Assembly (NCBI GenBank): GCA_037042915.1
Contig: CM073195.1
Location: 310,001-374,000 of the forward strand
DNA from: Auricularia sp. M13
Lineage: Eukaryota > Basidiomycota > Agaricomycetes > Auriculariales > Auriculariaceae
DNA length: 64,000 bases
Direction: 5' to 3'
The translations under genes were made by a program, and so were the position numbers. Shown piece by piece: positions 23,227-34,639 of this stretch (the stretch's first letter is position 1; every line of letters starts with the position of its first letter). The notes under the pieces were generated by a model. That model worked only from the letters and a program-made list of their open reading frames with translations. It was not told the origin of the DNA and searched no databases.

Positions 23227-23689
23227 GTGCCCTCGCTGCCGAAGTTAATGCGCCTTCCGCAGCACTCTCCAGCCACCAACGATTTCCAGCACTCCAACAA
23301 GTGCCAGTGCACGGCCACCTCCAGTTGAGAGCAAATTGTTTCGCTTGACGCCTGCTCGCTTCCCAGGTTGCCATCCTGCTCGCGTCCAGGTTCCTCCCGA
23401 GCCAGTGCCTGCATCTTTGAAAAGGTCCATATACCACGCGCCGCCGCCAGAGGAACGAGCTTGCCGACGAGATCGCGGACGCCGCAACTCTCCTCTGCGC
23501 CGATCGATGCACCAGTCTTCGGGACAATGTTGGCAGGGCGCGCGCTATGAATTTTGAGAACCGTGGGGCTGCCGGTGAGTAGCATTTTCCCGAAATATGA
23601 GCAACTGCTACTGCCGGTTACTGCGCTCACCAGGACGCAGACGCTGCCTCAGGTAACGATTTCCTGCACGATCGAAGGAGGACCTGACG
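23227..23689. other. No supported gene
   Basis: Short frames on both strands, no recognised domain. This links the dispersed repeat to tandem array B. Confidence 0.5.
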
Positions 23690-25703
23690 ATTACCTTGAC
23701 GTGCTCTGTCTATAGGTGGGCTTCCCGAGCGATATGATTAACCGGTTGGAGACTGACGATTCATTTAGGGTCGCGGTCGGACACCGCCGACATTTCGTTT
23801 GTCCACTTCGACCAACTCGTCTTTCCGCATCGCAAAACGTGTCACGGTGCCCGCTGAATACAAGGCTACCAGTAAGTGCTCTTTCCTCATGAATTCCAGC
23901 CTCTTTTATCTTTTGTGCACTTGCTCACCAGCACGCAGATGTCACTTCAAGGGTTTATTTATTCCGCGCGGGGAGCATAGCCTGACGATCGTCTTGATGT
24001 GCTCTATCGATAGGTGGGATTTCCGAGCGATATGATTAACCGGTTGGAGAGTGACGATTCATTTAGGCTCGCGGTCGGACACCGCCGACATTTCGTTTGT
24101 CCACTTCGACCAACTCGTCTTTCCGCATCGCAAAACGTGTCACGGTGCCCGCTGAATACAAGGCTACCAGTAAGTGCTCTTTCCTCATGAATTCCAGCCT
24201 CTTTTATCTTTTGTGCACTTGCTCACCAGCACGCAGATGTCACTTCAAGGGTTTATTTATTCCGCTGGGAGCATAGCCTGACGATCGTCTTGATGTGCTC
24301 TATCGATAGGTGGGCTTTCCGAGCGATATGATTAACCGGTTGGAGAGTGACGATTCATTTAGGCTCGCGGTCGGACACCGCCGACATTTCGTTTGTCCAC
24401 TTCGACCAACTCGTCTTTCCGCATCGCAAAACGTGTCACGGTGCCCGCTGAATACAAGGCTACCAGTAAGTGCTCTTTCCTCATGAATTCCAGCCTCTTT
24501 TATCTTTTGTGCACTTGCTCACCAGCACGCAGATGTCACTTCAAGGGTTTATTTATTCCGCGCGGGAAGCATAGCCTGACGATCGTCTTGATGTGCTCTA
24601 TCGATAGGTGGGCTTTCCGAGCGATATGATTAACCGGTTGGAGAGTGACGATTCATTTAGGCTCGCGGTCGGACACCGCTGACATTTCGTTTGTCCACTT
24701 CGACCAACTCGTCTTTCCGCATCGCAAAACGTGTCACGGTGCCCGCTGAATACAAGGCTACCAGTAAGTGCTCTTTCCTCAGAAATTCCAGCCTCTTTTA
24801 TCTTTTGTGCACTTGCTCACCAGCACGCAGATGTCACTTCAAGGGTTTATTTATTCCGCGGGGAGCATAGCCTGACGATCGTCTTGATGTGCTCTATCGA
24901 TAGGTGGGCTTTCCGAGCGATATGATTAACCGGTTGGAGAGTGACGATTCATTTAGGCTCGCGGTCGGACACCGCCGACATTTCGTTTGTCCACTTCGAC
25001 CAACTCGTCTTTCCGCATCGCAAACGTGTCACGGTGCCCGCTGAATACAAGGCTACCAGTAAGTGCTCTTTCCTCAGAAATTCCAGCCTCTTTTATCTTT
25101 TGTGCACTTGCTCACCAGCACGCAGATGTCACTTCAAGGGTTTATTTATTCCGCGCGGGAAGCATAGCCTGACGATCGTCTTGATGTGCTCTATCGATAG
25201 GTGGGCTTTCCGAGCGATATGATTAACCGGTTGGAGAGTGACGATTCATTTAGGCTCGCGGTCGGACACCGCCGACATTTCGTTTGTCCACTTCGACCAA
25301 CTCGTCTTTCCGCATCGCAAAACGTGTCACGGTGCCCGCTGAATACAAGGCTACCAGTAAGTGCTCTTTCCTCATGAATTCCAGCCTCTTTTATCTTTTG
25401 TGCACTTGCTCACCAGCACGCAGATGTCACTTCAAGGGTTTATTTATTCCGCGCGGGAAGCATAGCCTGACGATCGTCTTGATGTGCTCTATCGATAGGT
25501 GGGATTTCCGAGCGATATGATTAACCGGTTGGAGAGTGACGATTCATTTAGGCTCGCGGTCGGACACCGCCGACATTTCGTTTGTCCACTTCGACCAACT
25601 CGTCTTTCCGCATCGCAAAACGTGTCACGGTGCCCGCTGAATACAAGGCTACCAGTAAGTACCTTTTCCTCATGGATTCCAGCCTCTTTTATCTTTTGTG
25701 CAC
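23690..25703 (+). repeat. Tandem array B: about 6.8 units of 296-298 bp
   Basis: Unit marker CCTGACGATCGTCTTGATGT recurs at about 23,981, 24,277, 24,575, 24,871, 25,168 and 25,466, with a more diverged first unit from about 23,690 and a truncated last one ending at 25,703. Units are nearly identical with single-base indels. Each contains a splice-like segment of 67 nt starting GTAAGTGCTC (GTACCTTTTC-like in the last unit) and ending CACGCAG, so the ancestor was probably an exon-intron piece of a gene. Frames inside include ADISFVHFDQLVFPHRK and VTVPAEYKATSK. The first 60-100 bp of each unit are alignable with array A (LDVLYR, FPSDMINR, VGHRR against LEVLYR, FSSYIINR, VGDRR). Confidence 0.9.
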
Positions 25704-26665
25704 GGGCGGCATGGCAAGGCAAGGCCGATATTCTGTGCACGACGCCGCTGCCACCATAACGCGTGATTCCTGATCCACGACATTCCGACTGGCAGAGCGC
25801 AATCTACGAGCTCGTCGACCCATCGTTGGCCATTTGGGATCACAACATCTCTTCCGCAACGGCCACTCGACCTCTAACACTGAGGGTGGACGTGCAGCAT
25901 GTAATCTCGTGTCGGCGCGCTCTCGTGGCGCGAGCATGCTCCTGCAGCGGTCGCGGGCCGTGGAAGTTTCTTTGGAATTGAAAGTTCTGCGACTTCGTCT
26001 CGTGCGCATGTGCTTCGAGGGCGGCGGGGGCTTGCAGCATTGGCGCTCGACTTGAACACCGAGCTCTTCCTGGGCTCGGGCTCGTCACGCGGACGTACGA
26101 CAACGACCCGGCAGCCATCTTGCGAGCTGATGGTCGCGTCCCGGATTGAAACCGTTTATACATACCATTCCATTCCCATCGCCGCGCCCCCATCACGACG
26201 CACTTGTGCAGTGCCAGTCTTCCACCTCATGCCAGTCGTGCTCAAAGGCGCGACCCTTCATTCCGCACCGACGCACGACTTCACGATTTAGTGCAAGATC
26301 CTGCCGACATATCAGCACCTCTAGCAGTCTGCTACCCCAGTCGCCGTTATTTCCCCGTTTCTCGCTGTCTGACGGACTCGAGGCGTCGCCATCGCGAGCT
26401 TCATCGCCCTCACGGCCGTCTTCCTCGCTGTGTACTCGATGTCCAGGTGAATAACTCTACAGTATCCTCAATGCCTGATGCACTAATACATCGTCATTCT
26501 TGGGTATCGTTCAGGAATGAGTCTACAAGTGTCTTCAACGCCGTGACTGATCCGTGCACGACGTCCTACGTACGAATCGACGTCCTCCCTCTTGAGAACA
26601 GGAAGGTGCCTCCCCCCGCTGAGCGATGCAGGCATTGTATCTGACATACGCCGTTAATGCAGACC
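25704..26665. other. No supported gene
   Basis: Several protein-like fragments occur in different frames (YELVDPSLAIWDHNIS near 25,810; LVTRTYDNDPAAILRADGR near 26,080; a Ser/Arg-rich frame near 26,200-26,640), but they do not form a consistent exon chain and no family is recognised. They may be parts of a decayed gene. Confidence 0.35.
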
Positions 26666-26669
26666 ACTC

Positions 26670-28200
26670 ATGCCGCTTCATGATTCACGATTCTTTACGT
26701 GTTGTCAAATTGAGCGGAAGATGCCTTCTTGGGAGACCGAAATTATAAACCGTACGTGCCACAAAATTGGCGACGCTGGTGCCATCTTTGACCCGCACCG
26801 TCAATTCAGAGAACATATGGCGCTCAAGCTCAAGGACCATCACGTCAAGCTTGAGCCCGAGCTCAAGGCGCTGGACGACTTGCACCACCGCAAATAGGAC
26901 CTCCAGAACCTGCGCTCGCAGCAGGACAAGGCCATCGTCGAACACGTCCACGTCCCCGAGGAAGCCAAGCGCCTGACCGACCAGCACCTGCTCGACACCC
27001 AGGCCGAACTGCGCGCCGTTCAGTCCCAGCTGCGCTCCTTGCAGCAGGTGAAGACGCGCCTCCTCACAGACTCGGAACATTCAGCGCGCGAGGCCGAGAA
27101 GGAGCGCTCGCTCAATCGCGCGAAGGCCAAGCATATCCGTGCCGCCGAGCAAAGGGCTTTCCAGCTGCGTGCAGAGATCGACAGGGAGCGCAAGATCCGC
27201 GAGTTCGTCGAGGGCCAGACGCGCCGCATGGAGGACGAGGTGAAGAACGTCGCTGCTCAGATGAACGAACGTCGCTGCTCAGATGAACGAACGTCGCTGC
27301 TCAGATGAACGCCCTGAAGCAGCAGCAGCCATCCGCACCGAGGCCCACGAGTTTGAGCTTGCCAGTATCGCGGGCGACCACCAGAATGCCATGTACAAAA
27401 AGCGCCGCCAGTAGGATCGGAACGCATCAAGACTCGCAGCACAGCTAGATCCGCAAGCTATTATTCACCCCAGTGGCAGCACTAACGACGCCTTCGGCAC
27501 GCGCCTTCTCCGCGAGCTCGACTTGGTGGAGCAGCAAATGAACGCCGAGGTTGTGCCATGTGGCTCTGCATGCAAATCGAAATTTGGATGTTCACCGACC
27601 TCGCGCCGTCGAAGCGTCACTGCATCAGCATCGACGTCAATGGCAACTTCCACATTCGTAAAGACTCGCTGTCCAGTCCGCTTTGTCCTCAACCTTCAGA
27701 AAATTGCTAGCGCCAGGTGTGCCAGCTGCGGCAGCAGGTTCACTGCGTCAGCTACAGGTGCTGACATCCGAGCGCGTGAATCAGCAACTGGAAACATCGC
27801 CAAGGACCTGTCCTCCGAACTCGAAACCGCGGATGATGCGGCGCAGTCCATCCATAGCTACCGTGCGAAGTTCGCGCGCGAGAACATCAGACTCGCCGCG
27901 CTGCTCGAGGAAGAGGCGCAGACGCGGAGGACGGCCGAAGCTGCCCAGATGGACGGCGTCAAGGCCATGCGGAGCATGTTCCAGACGACCATGACAAGGA
28001 GCGCGAGAGCTACGCGAAGCTCGAGGAGTCATGCAAGGCATTGGTACGATCGTGGTTCTGAACCGAGTTGGTGCTCATGGCTCATTCTATGGATGGTGCA
28101 GCAACGCAATGCCAGGTCCAAGAACTGCTTCAATGGTGCAAGCAGATGGAAGCTCAATTGTTGGAGATGACGGATGGCCTCGTAGTCGAAATGATGGCAA
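26670..28200 (+). pseudogene. Broken long coiled-coil gene (myosin-II-tail-like)
   Basis: Successive fragments read as heptad-rich coiled coil: MALKLKDHHVKLEPELKALD, LRSQQDKAIVEHVHVPEEAK, LDTQAELRAVQSQLRSLQQV, EKERSLNRAKAKHIRAAEQR, then LSSELETADDAAQSIHSYRA and LAALLEEEAQTRRTAEAAQM. In-frame stops (for example directly after ALDDLHHRK at 26,897 and after MYKKRRQ near 27,414), a small local repeat near 27,258-27,305 (GAACGTCGCTGCTCAGAT in tandem) and several frame changes show that it is dead. The style resembles the tail of fungal type II myosin heavy chain, but a different long coiled-coil protein cannot be excluded. No motor domain is present, so it is also truncated. Confidence 0.6.
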
Positions 28201-28379
28201 AGAAACGACGAAGCTAATATGTCGGCCAACTGCATTCGCACACTTCAAGCGCAACAGTGCGTGCCGGCGACATGCATACGATCTCCGCGATTCGGCCAAA
28301 GCTGCTTAGTTCGCGAGGATGTTGATAAAGATTCGTATCATCATACTTTCTTCGAAATGCTGGGCATCTAATCGTTCGG

Positions 28380-28686
28380 CTATTACTTCGAGGCGAGTGA
28401 CTTAGTATACACGCGATGGGAGAATGCACCCAAGGTTGTCATTTACGACTTTGCATGCGCACTTGGATCTTACTGCATGCATCGTGTGGCATCCTTTTCC
28501 AAGAACACGATATTCCTTATCGATCGGTTTCACGCACCAGAACACAAGATATGCTCTCTGCCTGATGCCTTCGATCCAGATGTCAAAGACGTCAGTACGA
28601 GTGCTGGCAATTCGGGACTAATGCGCACCCGTCCGTCACATGACCCAGACCCATGCGACTGTACATGCTTCACCGTCGGAAGCTAG
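28380..28686 (+). mobile_element. KDZ transposase fragment (second copy)
   Basis: The frame includes ENAPKVVIYDFACALGSYCM and TIFLIDRFHAPEHKICSLPD, then DVSTSAGNSGLMR. It matches the same block as the copy at 8.66-9.39 kb (YVIYDFACALASYCM, FLIDKFHTEGHSRCSP) but is clearly diverged, with the cysteine/histidine section altered. Only about 100 residues remain. It directly follows the broken coiled-coil gene. Confidence 0.75.
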
Positions 28687-29119
28687 CAGGACTACGCCTC
28701 TAATATAATAACGTATTCATAGATGTTGCAATATATGTCGAGCTCTCAGCGCAAATGTACATTATTGCAACGCTACATGCAGATAATTATACGAACCCGA
28801 CGCCAAGCCTTATACGTCAGAATCCCGTCCAGCCTCGTGGGCCCGCGCCACGAACACTCTGACTGGTAAGTAGGTAGCGCTGGAAGCGCTCGTACTTTAG
28901 CATCATCTCTCTTCCTGCTCGTTATGCGGCTGTATTCCAACCCAGAAATATCAGCAGTCAAACACGGCTTGATCGTATTCTCTGCAACGTGCTGCAGCTT
29001 TGGCAGTGAGAAATGCTAAACGGTACGAACTCGCTCATAAACCCGGCCTTGTGTTCGTCGAAGGCCTGAACGAATCGCGGTTAAGCCAAGCTCTTCAGAC
29101 AGCGTTCCCGCTCACCTTG

Positions 29120-32100
29120 GCGACGCCTGCGTCGCCATTGGGTACTAACGCACACCCTCTCTGGAGGCGGTCGGAGATGCGCAGTCAGTGAACGAGACGC
29201 GTCCACTTCTTGAGCAGGCGCTCTCGCCGTTTCGCCCATTCTTCTCGAGCAGCGTGTCGATCGCCTTCTTGACGTCCGGGATCTTCGCTCATGGATCAGA
29301 GGCTAGTTCTTCATCGTCTTGCGCGCTTTCATGATTCTGCGCATTGATGCGAGCTCAAGCGTATGTGCAGACAGAATCTGGACGCGACGTACCAAACGAG
29401 GCTAGAAGACGGAATTGCGGTTCTCGTCGACAGTCGTGAGCACCTCTGTCTGCTCCTTCGTCTCCTGCGCCTTGATTCGCATAATCAGGTTAACACGCGA
29501 CTTAGAGTCTGTAACGCAATCAGCCTCATTCAAACCTGCATCACGGTAAACTCACGCGGGTTGTGGTCATACTCATCCTCGTCGTCATTGATCAAGATCT
29601 TGGCCTTGACGAGCAGCATGAGCACCTGGCTCAAGATCCTTGGAGATGGTCGCGGCAGCCTGCAGCTCGTCCCAGCTGAGTTTGTCGTTGTGCTTCAGCA
29701 GGCCGGCGATCTGGTACGAGCTGGTCATCAGGATGTACCTCTGGTTGAAGTACTTCGTGTGCAGCTCGTTCTTCGAGTAGTTCCACAGCCACTTGAGCTT
29801 GCGCCCCGAGTGCTTCGACTCTTAGGAGCGCTGGAAGCGATCGTACGTCGGCAGGATCTCGCGCGGGATCGTATTGCCGTGCGTCGGCGGGTTGAGCGGC
29901 CAGACGTTCGTGTCGAGGACCACGATGCCAAAGTGATGTCAAGGTCGCCCTGGTCGTGTGCTGCATGCACTCCTTGAATTGATCCATTAAGTCCTTGCTC
30001 AGGTTCATGTCTGAAAGAAGGGTAGATCAAGCAAAGCGAACATGCGGGTGACGCACCGGTTAACATGGGCGAGAGCTTGTTTGTGTAGTCAGAGCCGCAA
30101 GCCTCCTGGAGCTTCGTCGTGTAGAATGTCTAGAACACGTCCTTGTCCTCGGTGTACTTTTTGAAGAGTACCATCTGTGACAGATTCAGATCCACATCGC
30201 ATCGGCTACGCACAACCGGCGTACCACCTGGTACAGCGCCTCCTCCAGGCCCTCCGCCCCCGAGACCTTATTATTCTTCCTCAGCAGCGCATCAGCGTGC
30301 TTCGCCAACAACTCCGGGCTCTTCGTGCTGCTAGCGCACGTTGCCGCATTGCGGTTGACAACCTCCCTGCACGCTTTGTCCAAGCTCGCGGCGAAGCCCG
30401 CCTCGCCGCGAAAGCTGCGTGACACTATCTCGGCGTTCTTGTTGTGCACCTCGAGCAGCGCCTCGACGTATGCCTTCGGGTCCATCTCGCCGTCGCCCGC
30501 GGCCAGCTTTGCGACGGCCGCGAGACCCGCCTTCTTCACGTGCTCCTCGAACTTCTTGCGCAGCGGCTCAAGGCCCTCTGGGATGCACGACAAGAGCGCA
30601 TACATGCGCTGCAGGTCATCATCCTTGTTGCAGTCGAGCAGGTTCTGAAAGTCTTCCCACATGATCTCGGCGTGGTGCTTTATCAGCACCTGCTCACACT
30701 TACCGATGAGCTGCAGCGCGATCAGCTTTGCGAAGTAGCGCTCAACACGGTCTTCCTCTTCGTGCAAGCGTTCCTCGGCGCTCTCAGGAAGTCCGAGACC
30801 GAGTTCTCGGAGAGGAACGCCTCTTATTCTTGCTTGCAGAACTTTCCCGTCGCTGCGATGAACGGCGTCTCGAAGTGCTCCCTGTACACCTCGGGCGACG
30901 CCTTGTTTGAGTCTTGCGCATCAAGGCCGAGTGATACTGAAATATATATTAGCGCCACGGAGGGATCAGGATGAAGGACGTCGAGAGGAGTCAGCGATGG
31001 AGGCCGACAAGAGAGCCCACAACAGGATCAGGGACGCGAAGTGTAAGCTTGCGTATGCCCGTACCCGCAGAACGGAGGCGCCACGAACGGCGAGGGCGAG
31101 AACCAGTCGCGCAAGACGTTGACAAGGCGAACATGGCGATACGAGCACACGCCGCCAGCGCACGAGGCACAGACAACCCCAACGTAGGTTTTGAGCCGTC
31201 CCTCAATCACTCGAGTGGTAGGTGCATCAATGTGCGCAGAGACAACGACTAGCTCAGACGTGGAGCTAAAAGGCCCTGCATGACGAAATAACGCCCAAGT
31301 ACTCGTATGAGCACACCAGCCCGCTCGCGTTGGGCCGTCACCCGTGGAGCCAATTAGCGCGGCACAAGAGTGAAATAGAGCGAGCGAACAGCCTCGGCCC
31401 AGTCCACCCTCGATGCCCGCTGCATGACAGCGCAGTCGTGTACCCACGGCACCGCGAGCAGAGTGCGTGCAGACGAGGGAACATGGGCTCAATTATCGCA
31501 TAATGAATTTGTCGCATCGTCAGCTCACGACCGCGCGCAACACCTGGAGCCAGTCCTGACCCTCGAAAAGGTCCGCCATTCGAGCATGGATCGTTCGAAC
31601 GGTTTGGACAAGCTCATGAACTGTGTCGCCGCCGCTGCCGTGCTGACGAGGATCGGCGCCATAAAGGCGAAGAGGCTCGGCGGACGCGAGCGGAGGGTCG
31701 CACGCTCCGGTGAGGACAACGTGTTTGAGACCGACACGATATCTGCGGCGGGGCGTTCTCCAATGATTCCAGCAAGAGAACCGGCAAACGTCAACGAGCC
31801 AGGCTGCGAGGTGCTGCATGTGCTGCGAGCTCATGGTGACACGCGACGAAAGAAACAGCCATCTCGGTTGAGCCCTTCGACGTGATACAAACTGATTGGA
31901 TGGGTCTCGCGACTCGGGGACTCATCGAGTAGATGCGCGAACACGACACAGACTGCGAGACGCAGGAGCTCTGAGACAGGACACTACTTACCGAAAGATT
32001 TGATAACCATCTTGACCAGGCCCTGGTCGATGGTCTCGCGGTTGCGCTGGAGCTCTACGAGGCGGAGGGTGGCGTTGGCGAGCTTCCGGTTCTTGCTCTG

Positions 32101-32830
32101 GATGTCGAGGAAGAAGTTGATCTTCCATTATACGAGCGCGAGCCGAGGGCACGCGGTCACGGCAGAGCCTAGAACGCGTGGTTTACGGTGTAGACGGTGT
32201 AGACGTTCTTGCGGCCCTCGTCCTTTCCGCGCTTGACCCAGTGGCGGTAGAGTAGGTGAATAGCCGGTTAATGTAGTTGGCCTGTCGTATAGCGGTCCCA
32301 TTCCTGGCGTAGTACCGCAGGAGCGCCTCCTCGAGCAGCGGGTCCGAGTGCTGTGCCGCGCTGTAAGTAGAGGCCAGTATAAATGAATCACAAACTCACG
32401 ACCTTGAGCGTCTTGAGATGGGCGACGAAAAAGCGTATGAGGTTGTACAGATCCGAGCCCATGAGGTTTGGCCGCTGCTCAGTGTGGCAATGGCACGCCG
32501 TCAGCAGGCAGCCAGGAGAGCTGGATGGTGGTGATAATATAATCCGTCCGCCGAGGCCCGCGTTCTCTGCGCTCGAGTGCATGCGCTCAGACATGCAGTA
32601 GTCGTAGACGACGGTGTAGTGCGCCATATATTTCGAGTAGGATACGCCCTCTTCGAGGACGTCATCTGCAGGTCCGCCGTCGCAAGCGGCATCGGGTACG
32701 CGGCGGCCCCGGCCATCGGGGCGGTGGAGGCGGAGGGAAGGAGACTCAGGGCGGAGTTGCGCGTCCTTGCCGTCCGCGCTGCATGTCGCCGAACTCACGC
32801 TTGGTCACTTCCCCGCTTGCGCACATGCTC
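29120..32830 (-). pseudogene. Cullin-1 pseudogene
   Basis: Reading the minus strand downward, cullin-1 blocks appear in order: SYSKYMAHYTVVYDYC and NLMGSDLYNLIRFFVAHLK (32.7-32.4 kb), DPLLEEALLRYY and NYINRLFTY (32.35-32.2 kb), VSLGLDAQDSNKASPEVYRE (30.9 kb), GKCEQVLIKHHAEIMWEDFQ, RMYALLSCIPEGLEPLRKKF and SFRGEAGFAASLDKACREVV (30.7-30.3 kb), MNLSKDLMDQFKE, SGRKLKWLWNYSKNELHTKY and RYILMTSSYQIAGLL (30.0-29.7 kb), and near the end IMKARKTMKN, then PLIHE (29.3 kb). Frameshifts and stops (for example after MKARKTMKN and after GKFCKQE) show that it is non-functional. At least some introns are retained, so it is a DNA-level duplicate, not a processed copy. Cullin-1 is the SCF ubiquitin-ligase scaffold; the working copy must be elsewhere. 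Confidence 0.85.
30970..31985. other. About 1 kb intervening segment inside the cullin-1 pseudogene
   Basis: Between the cullin blocks ending near 31,990 (a GTAAGTAGTG donor-like site follows) and resuming near 30,950, about 1 kb has no cullin similarity. It holds open frames on both strands (31,028-31,492 minus; 31,424-31,885 plus) that I cannot identify. It is far longer than other introns in the window, so an insertion into an intron is likely. Confidence 0.5.
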
Positions 32831-33639
32831 TAGATGGAAGCATACATGCTGCGTCGGAAGCTTTTCGCGACGAAGCCTCGAAGCCAGATACTCACTGCCA
32901 TTTGCAATAGCTCAGCGTCGCTCATCGCTGACAACCTGCTCACTCTGTCTTCGTGAGTCTTTCTTTATGAACTTGGAGCGATGCATGCTCACTTACGTCT
33001 TCGAAACTTGGATTTCATTGAGGAAATGTTGGCGTACCCAGCTGTCCATCGCGAGAAACCAATACCTAGACTGGGACAGTGAAGCGCTCCGACGTTCCGG
33101 TCACCGCTGCTGGCCTCGTGCATGCTCATGTCGTCGCCGCGGTCGTCAGGAGGCGTGTTACCGAAGCCTCAGAGTTACACAGCAAGTAAGCAAGCCGTTG
33201 TTTCCATTGGTTCAGACAGATACTCACCTGCTTTCCAGCGTCGGCATTGAACCACCGATGCAGAGCTCTGTTTTGCTTTTCCAGCCCTCTGTACAAGACC
33301 GCGTTGTGCTGCATCGATGGTAAGCTTTCTATTTTCGTCCTTCGACTATAGAAGGTGCTCATCTACATAGTTACAGACCGATACCCAGTTCGCGGCGACG
33401 CGCGCGGTCGCAGTTTAGGTCGCAAGTTCCTGCCAGCTCCACTGTCGTCGCTATCGATCGTAAGCTTTCCTATTTTGCACTTGCCGCGATTCATGTTCGC
33501 CTATATCATCATTTCTTGGAAGTCTTTGAGGAATAGGTGGATCGACGAGAGTGAGGTCTCCGCCCACGTCGAGTACAAGGCTACGGCCGTCACTGGCGTC
33601 TGCGTGACCGTCAACCGGTGAGCCGCCGTCCAGCCAGCA

Positions 33640-34060
33640 GATTGTTAACCCCGAGCTTGAATCTTTTAAGGGCGGCGACCACATTTTCGAGGCGCTCTCC
33701 CACACCAAGTTCAAGGAGCTCAGCATGGACTTGTTCCACAATTCAATGAAGCCGTGGTGCAGGTAGTGGCGAATGTTTGCGTCAATGGATGGCAACCACC
33801 GGGGGGGGGAGAGAGAGGGGTTCTCCAGGTTGATTTTCGCTTCTTCTTTTTTTCTGCTGTTGACTCCCGTAGGTCATGCTGGTTGGTGGTCGCCACGCAT
33901 ATCTCCGCGATGCAGCTGCTCAAGGAGTACTTATCTTGACAGCGCGGGCTTCGGACAACATCGTGCTCGTCGTCGTCAACCCGCTCACGAGACCAGCCGT
34001 TTTCACGAAGCTCACTCCACTGGCATACATCAAACAATCCTCATTGAGGGTGAGTGAGTC
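33640..34060 (+). pseudogene. Kar2/BiP-type Hsp70 pseudogene fragment
   Basis: Fragments match the end of the ATPase domain of ER Hsp70: NPELESFKGGDHIFEALSHT, KFKELSMDLFHNSMKPW (compare the family's KFEELNMDLFRKTMKPV), then LVGGRHAYLRDAAAQGVL (family LVGGSTRIP plus QLLKEYF) and NPLT followed by AVFTKLTP (family PLTLGIETTGGVFTKLIP). The region between these blocks is partly lost or shortened and frames change. A poly-G run lies at about 33,801-33,809. It is a dead partial copy of a housekeeping chaperone gene. Confidence 0.7.
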
Positions 34061-34195
34061 GGCGCTTACGGAGGTCAACACGCTGTTTAACTAGTTCGCG
34101 ATGACGCTGCCGCAGTTTACGCCAAGTTGTTTGGAAAGTCCAAATGAAACAATGAAATTGAATCATGAATATCAAGGTCAATGCGGGGAGACCGC

Positions 34196-34425
34196 GCCGA
34201 CCGAGCGTCGTAAGTACGTTCTGCGCCTGGCTTTCCCAACTGCAAGCTGATCTCGCAATTTCCACAGGATATTGCTCAATTACCATCCAACGCCCCTTAC
34301 TGTGCCGCGCCCATTGCCGAGTCTTCCTCGTCGCCCGGCACTGCCTGTGATCGCCGAAGCACTCGCTTGCTGCCGCCGCCGATGAACTCTCCGCCTCCTG
34401 CTCTGCAGCTTCATTGTAGAGCGCC
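34196..34425 (+). repeat. Dispersed repeat, diverged short copy
   Basis: About 230 bp match the right inverted arm (56,297-56,521) with clear divergence. The intron-like segment GTAAGTACGTTCTG ... TTTCCACAG is better preserved here than in the other copies. The following frame reads NAPYCAAPIAESSSSPG. This older copy suggests that the repeat came from a spliced gene. Confidence 0.75.
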
Positions 34426-34639
34426 TGTAACTGAGTTCACATGGGGCAGAGATTGCAGCTTGCACTCGGCAGAGATTTCGTCTAGATATTTCATGTACAC
34501 AAAGAACAAGGACATGCCTAGGTGACATCCTCTGGCCCATTAAATCTACCCATATTCCTTCCCCTATTTTATGGTGACTTGTGATATATTGAGCATAGGA
34601 GTTTATGAGTCAAAGAGTGCTTCAACCTCCACCGACCAT

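Noticed and set aside
26670-32830. RIP (C-to-T hypermutation) as cause of the pseudogenes
   Set aside because: Stops arise from several change types and from indels, and the sequence stays GC-rich; the pattern looks like ordinary decay.
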